Made by a program: the position numbers and the translations under genes | Assembly (NCBI GenBank): GCA_017411935.1 | Contig: JAFQPC010000141.1 | Coordinates: forward strand, 1-5,530 | DNA from: Clostridia bacterium | GTDB lineage: Bacteria; Bacillota; Clostridia; Oscillospirales; CAG-272 | DNA: 5,530 bases | Direction of reading: 5' to 3' | Part shown: piece by piece, positions 5,488 through 5,530 of the stretch | How positions within the stretch are numbered: position 1 is the first letter of the stretch | Layout: the number at the start of each line of letters is the position of its first letter | The notes under the pieces: generated by a model | Databases searched by the model: none | Seen by the model: the letters and a program-made list of their open reading frames with translations, nothing else | Told to the model about the DNA's origin: nothing

Positions 5488-5530
5488 ATGAAATATTCGG
5501 AAAATTACGAAATTCGGTGGCATGATACCG
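5488..5530 (+). CDS. Start of a gene, possibly hotdog-fold acyl-ACP thioesterase (partial)
   Basis: Only the first 14 codons are in the window, reading MKYSENYEIRWHDT, with the frame open at the edge. An extended -10 promoter and AAAGGA ribosome site precede it, so it is a real gene start. The pattern YEIRWHDT resembles the N-terminal strand of hotdog thioesterases, where a Y-x-I/V-R-x-x-D-x-D segment is common, and in particular Firmicutes acyl-ACP thioesterases that release fatty acids from acyl carrier protein. This is recall from a very short fragment and other hotdog enzymes fit as well. The next expected residue would be Asp. Confidence 0.6.
   Translation, partial: MKYSENYEIRWHDT

Noticed and set aside
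5478..5525. Small ORF from the ATG at 5478
   Set aside because: Only 15 codons, just 1 base from the ribosome site; the frame at 5488 has better spacing and stays open.

Overview
The window looks like chromosomal DNA from a Gram-positive, Firmicutes-type bacterium, probably an uncultured gut Clostridia relative. This rests on strong AAGGAG-type ribosome sites before nearly every gene, sigma-A-like promoters with 17-base spacers, a BspA-type leucine-rich-repeat lipoprotein, and a MazF closely resembling what I recall of Bacillus subtilis EndoA/NdoA. Base composition is mixed: genes look close to half GC, while intergenic DNA is AT-rich. The species cannot be named from the sequence. I see no tRNA, rRNA, CRISPR array, insertion sequence or riboswitch.

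Layout: (1) 60-1883 holds a two-gene plus-strand operon, a TIM-barrel sugar (phosphate) isomerase/epimerase followed after 3 bases by a Gfo/Idh/MocA NAD(P)-dependent oxidoreductase. This pairing is typical of catabolism of unusual sugars, inositols or sugar acids. (2) 1884-2003 is a spacer with a near-consensus promoter. It drives a cytoplasmic polysaccharide-deacetylase-fold protein with an undescribed-looking C-terminal domain (2004-3335). (3) A strong hairpin at 3344-3370, flanked by an A-run and a T-run, terminates this gene and the convergent gene beyond it. (4) 3384-4754, minus strand, is a surface lipoprotein with about a dozen BspA-like LRR repeats and its own extended -10 promoter. 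(5) 4755-4966 is a divergent spacer with no antitoxin gene. (6) 4967-5401 encodes a MazF-type mRNA interferase with an extra C-terminal tail. (7) 5402-5530 holds a promoter overlapped by a perfect 10-bp inverted repeat and the first 14 codons of a gene that may encode a hotdog-fold (acyl-ACP) thioesterase.

Function: the first three genes plausibly act on a carbohydrate ligand (epimerise, oxidise, deacetylate), but the substrate cannot be read from sequence. The lipoprotein is a separate surface protein. The MazF toxin appears solitary. Nothing here amounts to a clearly new multi-gene system. The best leads are the solitary tailed MazF, the operator-like palindrome at 5442-5473, the deacetylase with an altered motif and extra domain, and the inverted repeat bracketing its promoter.
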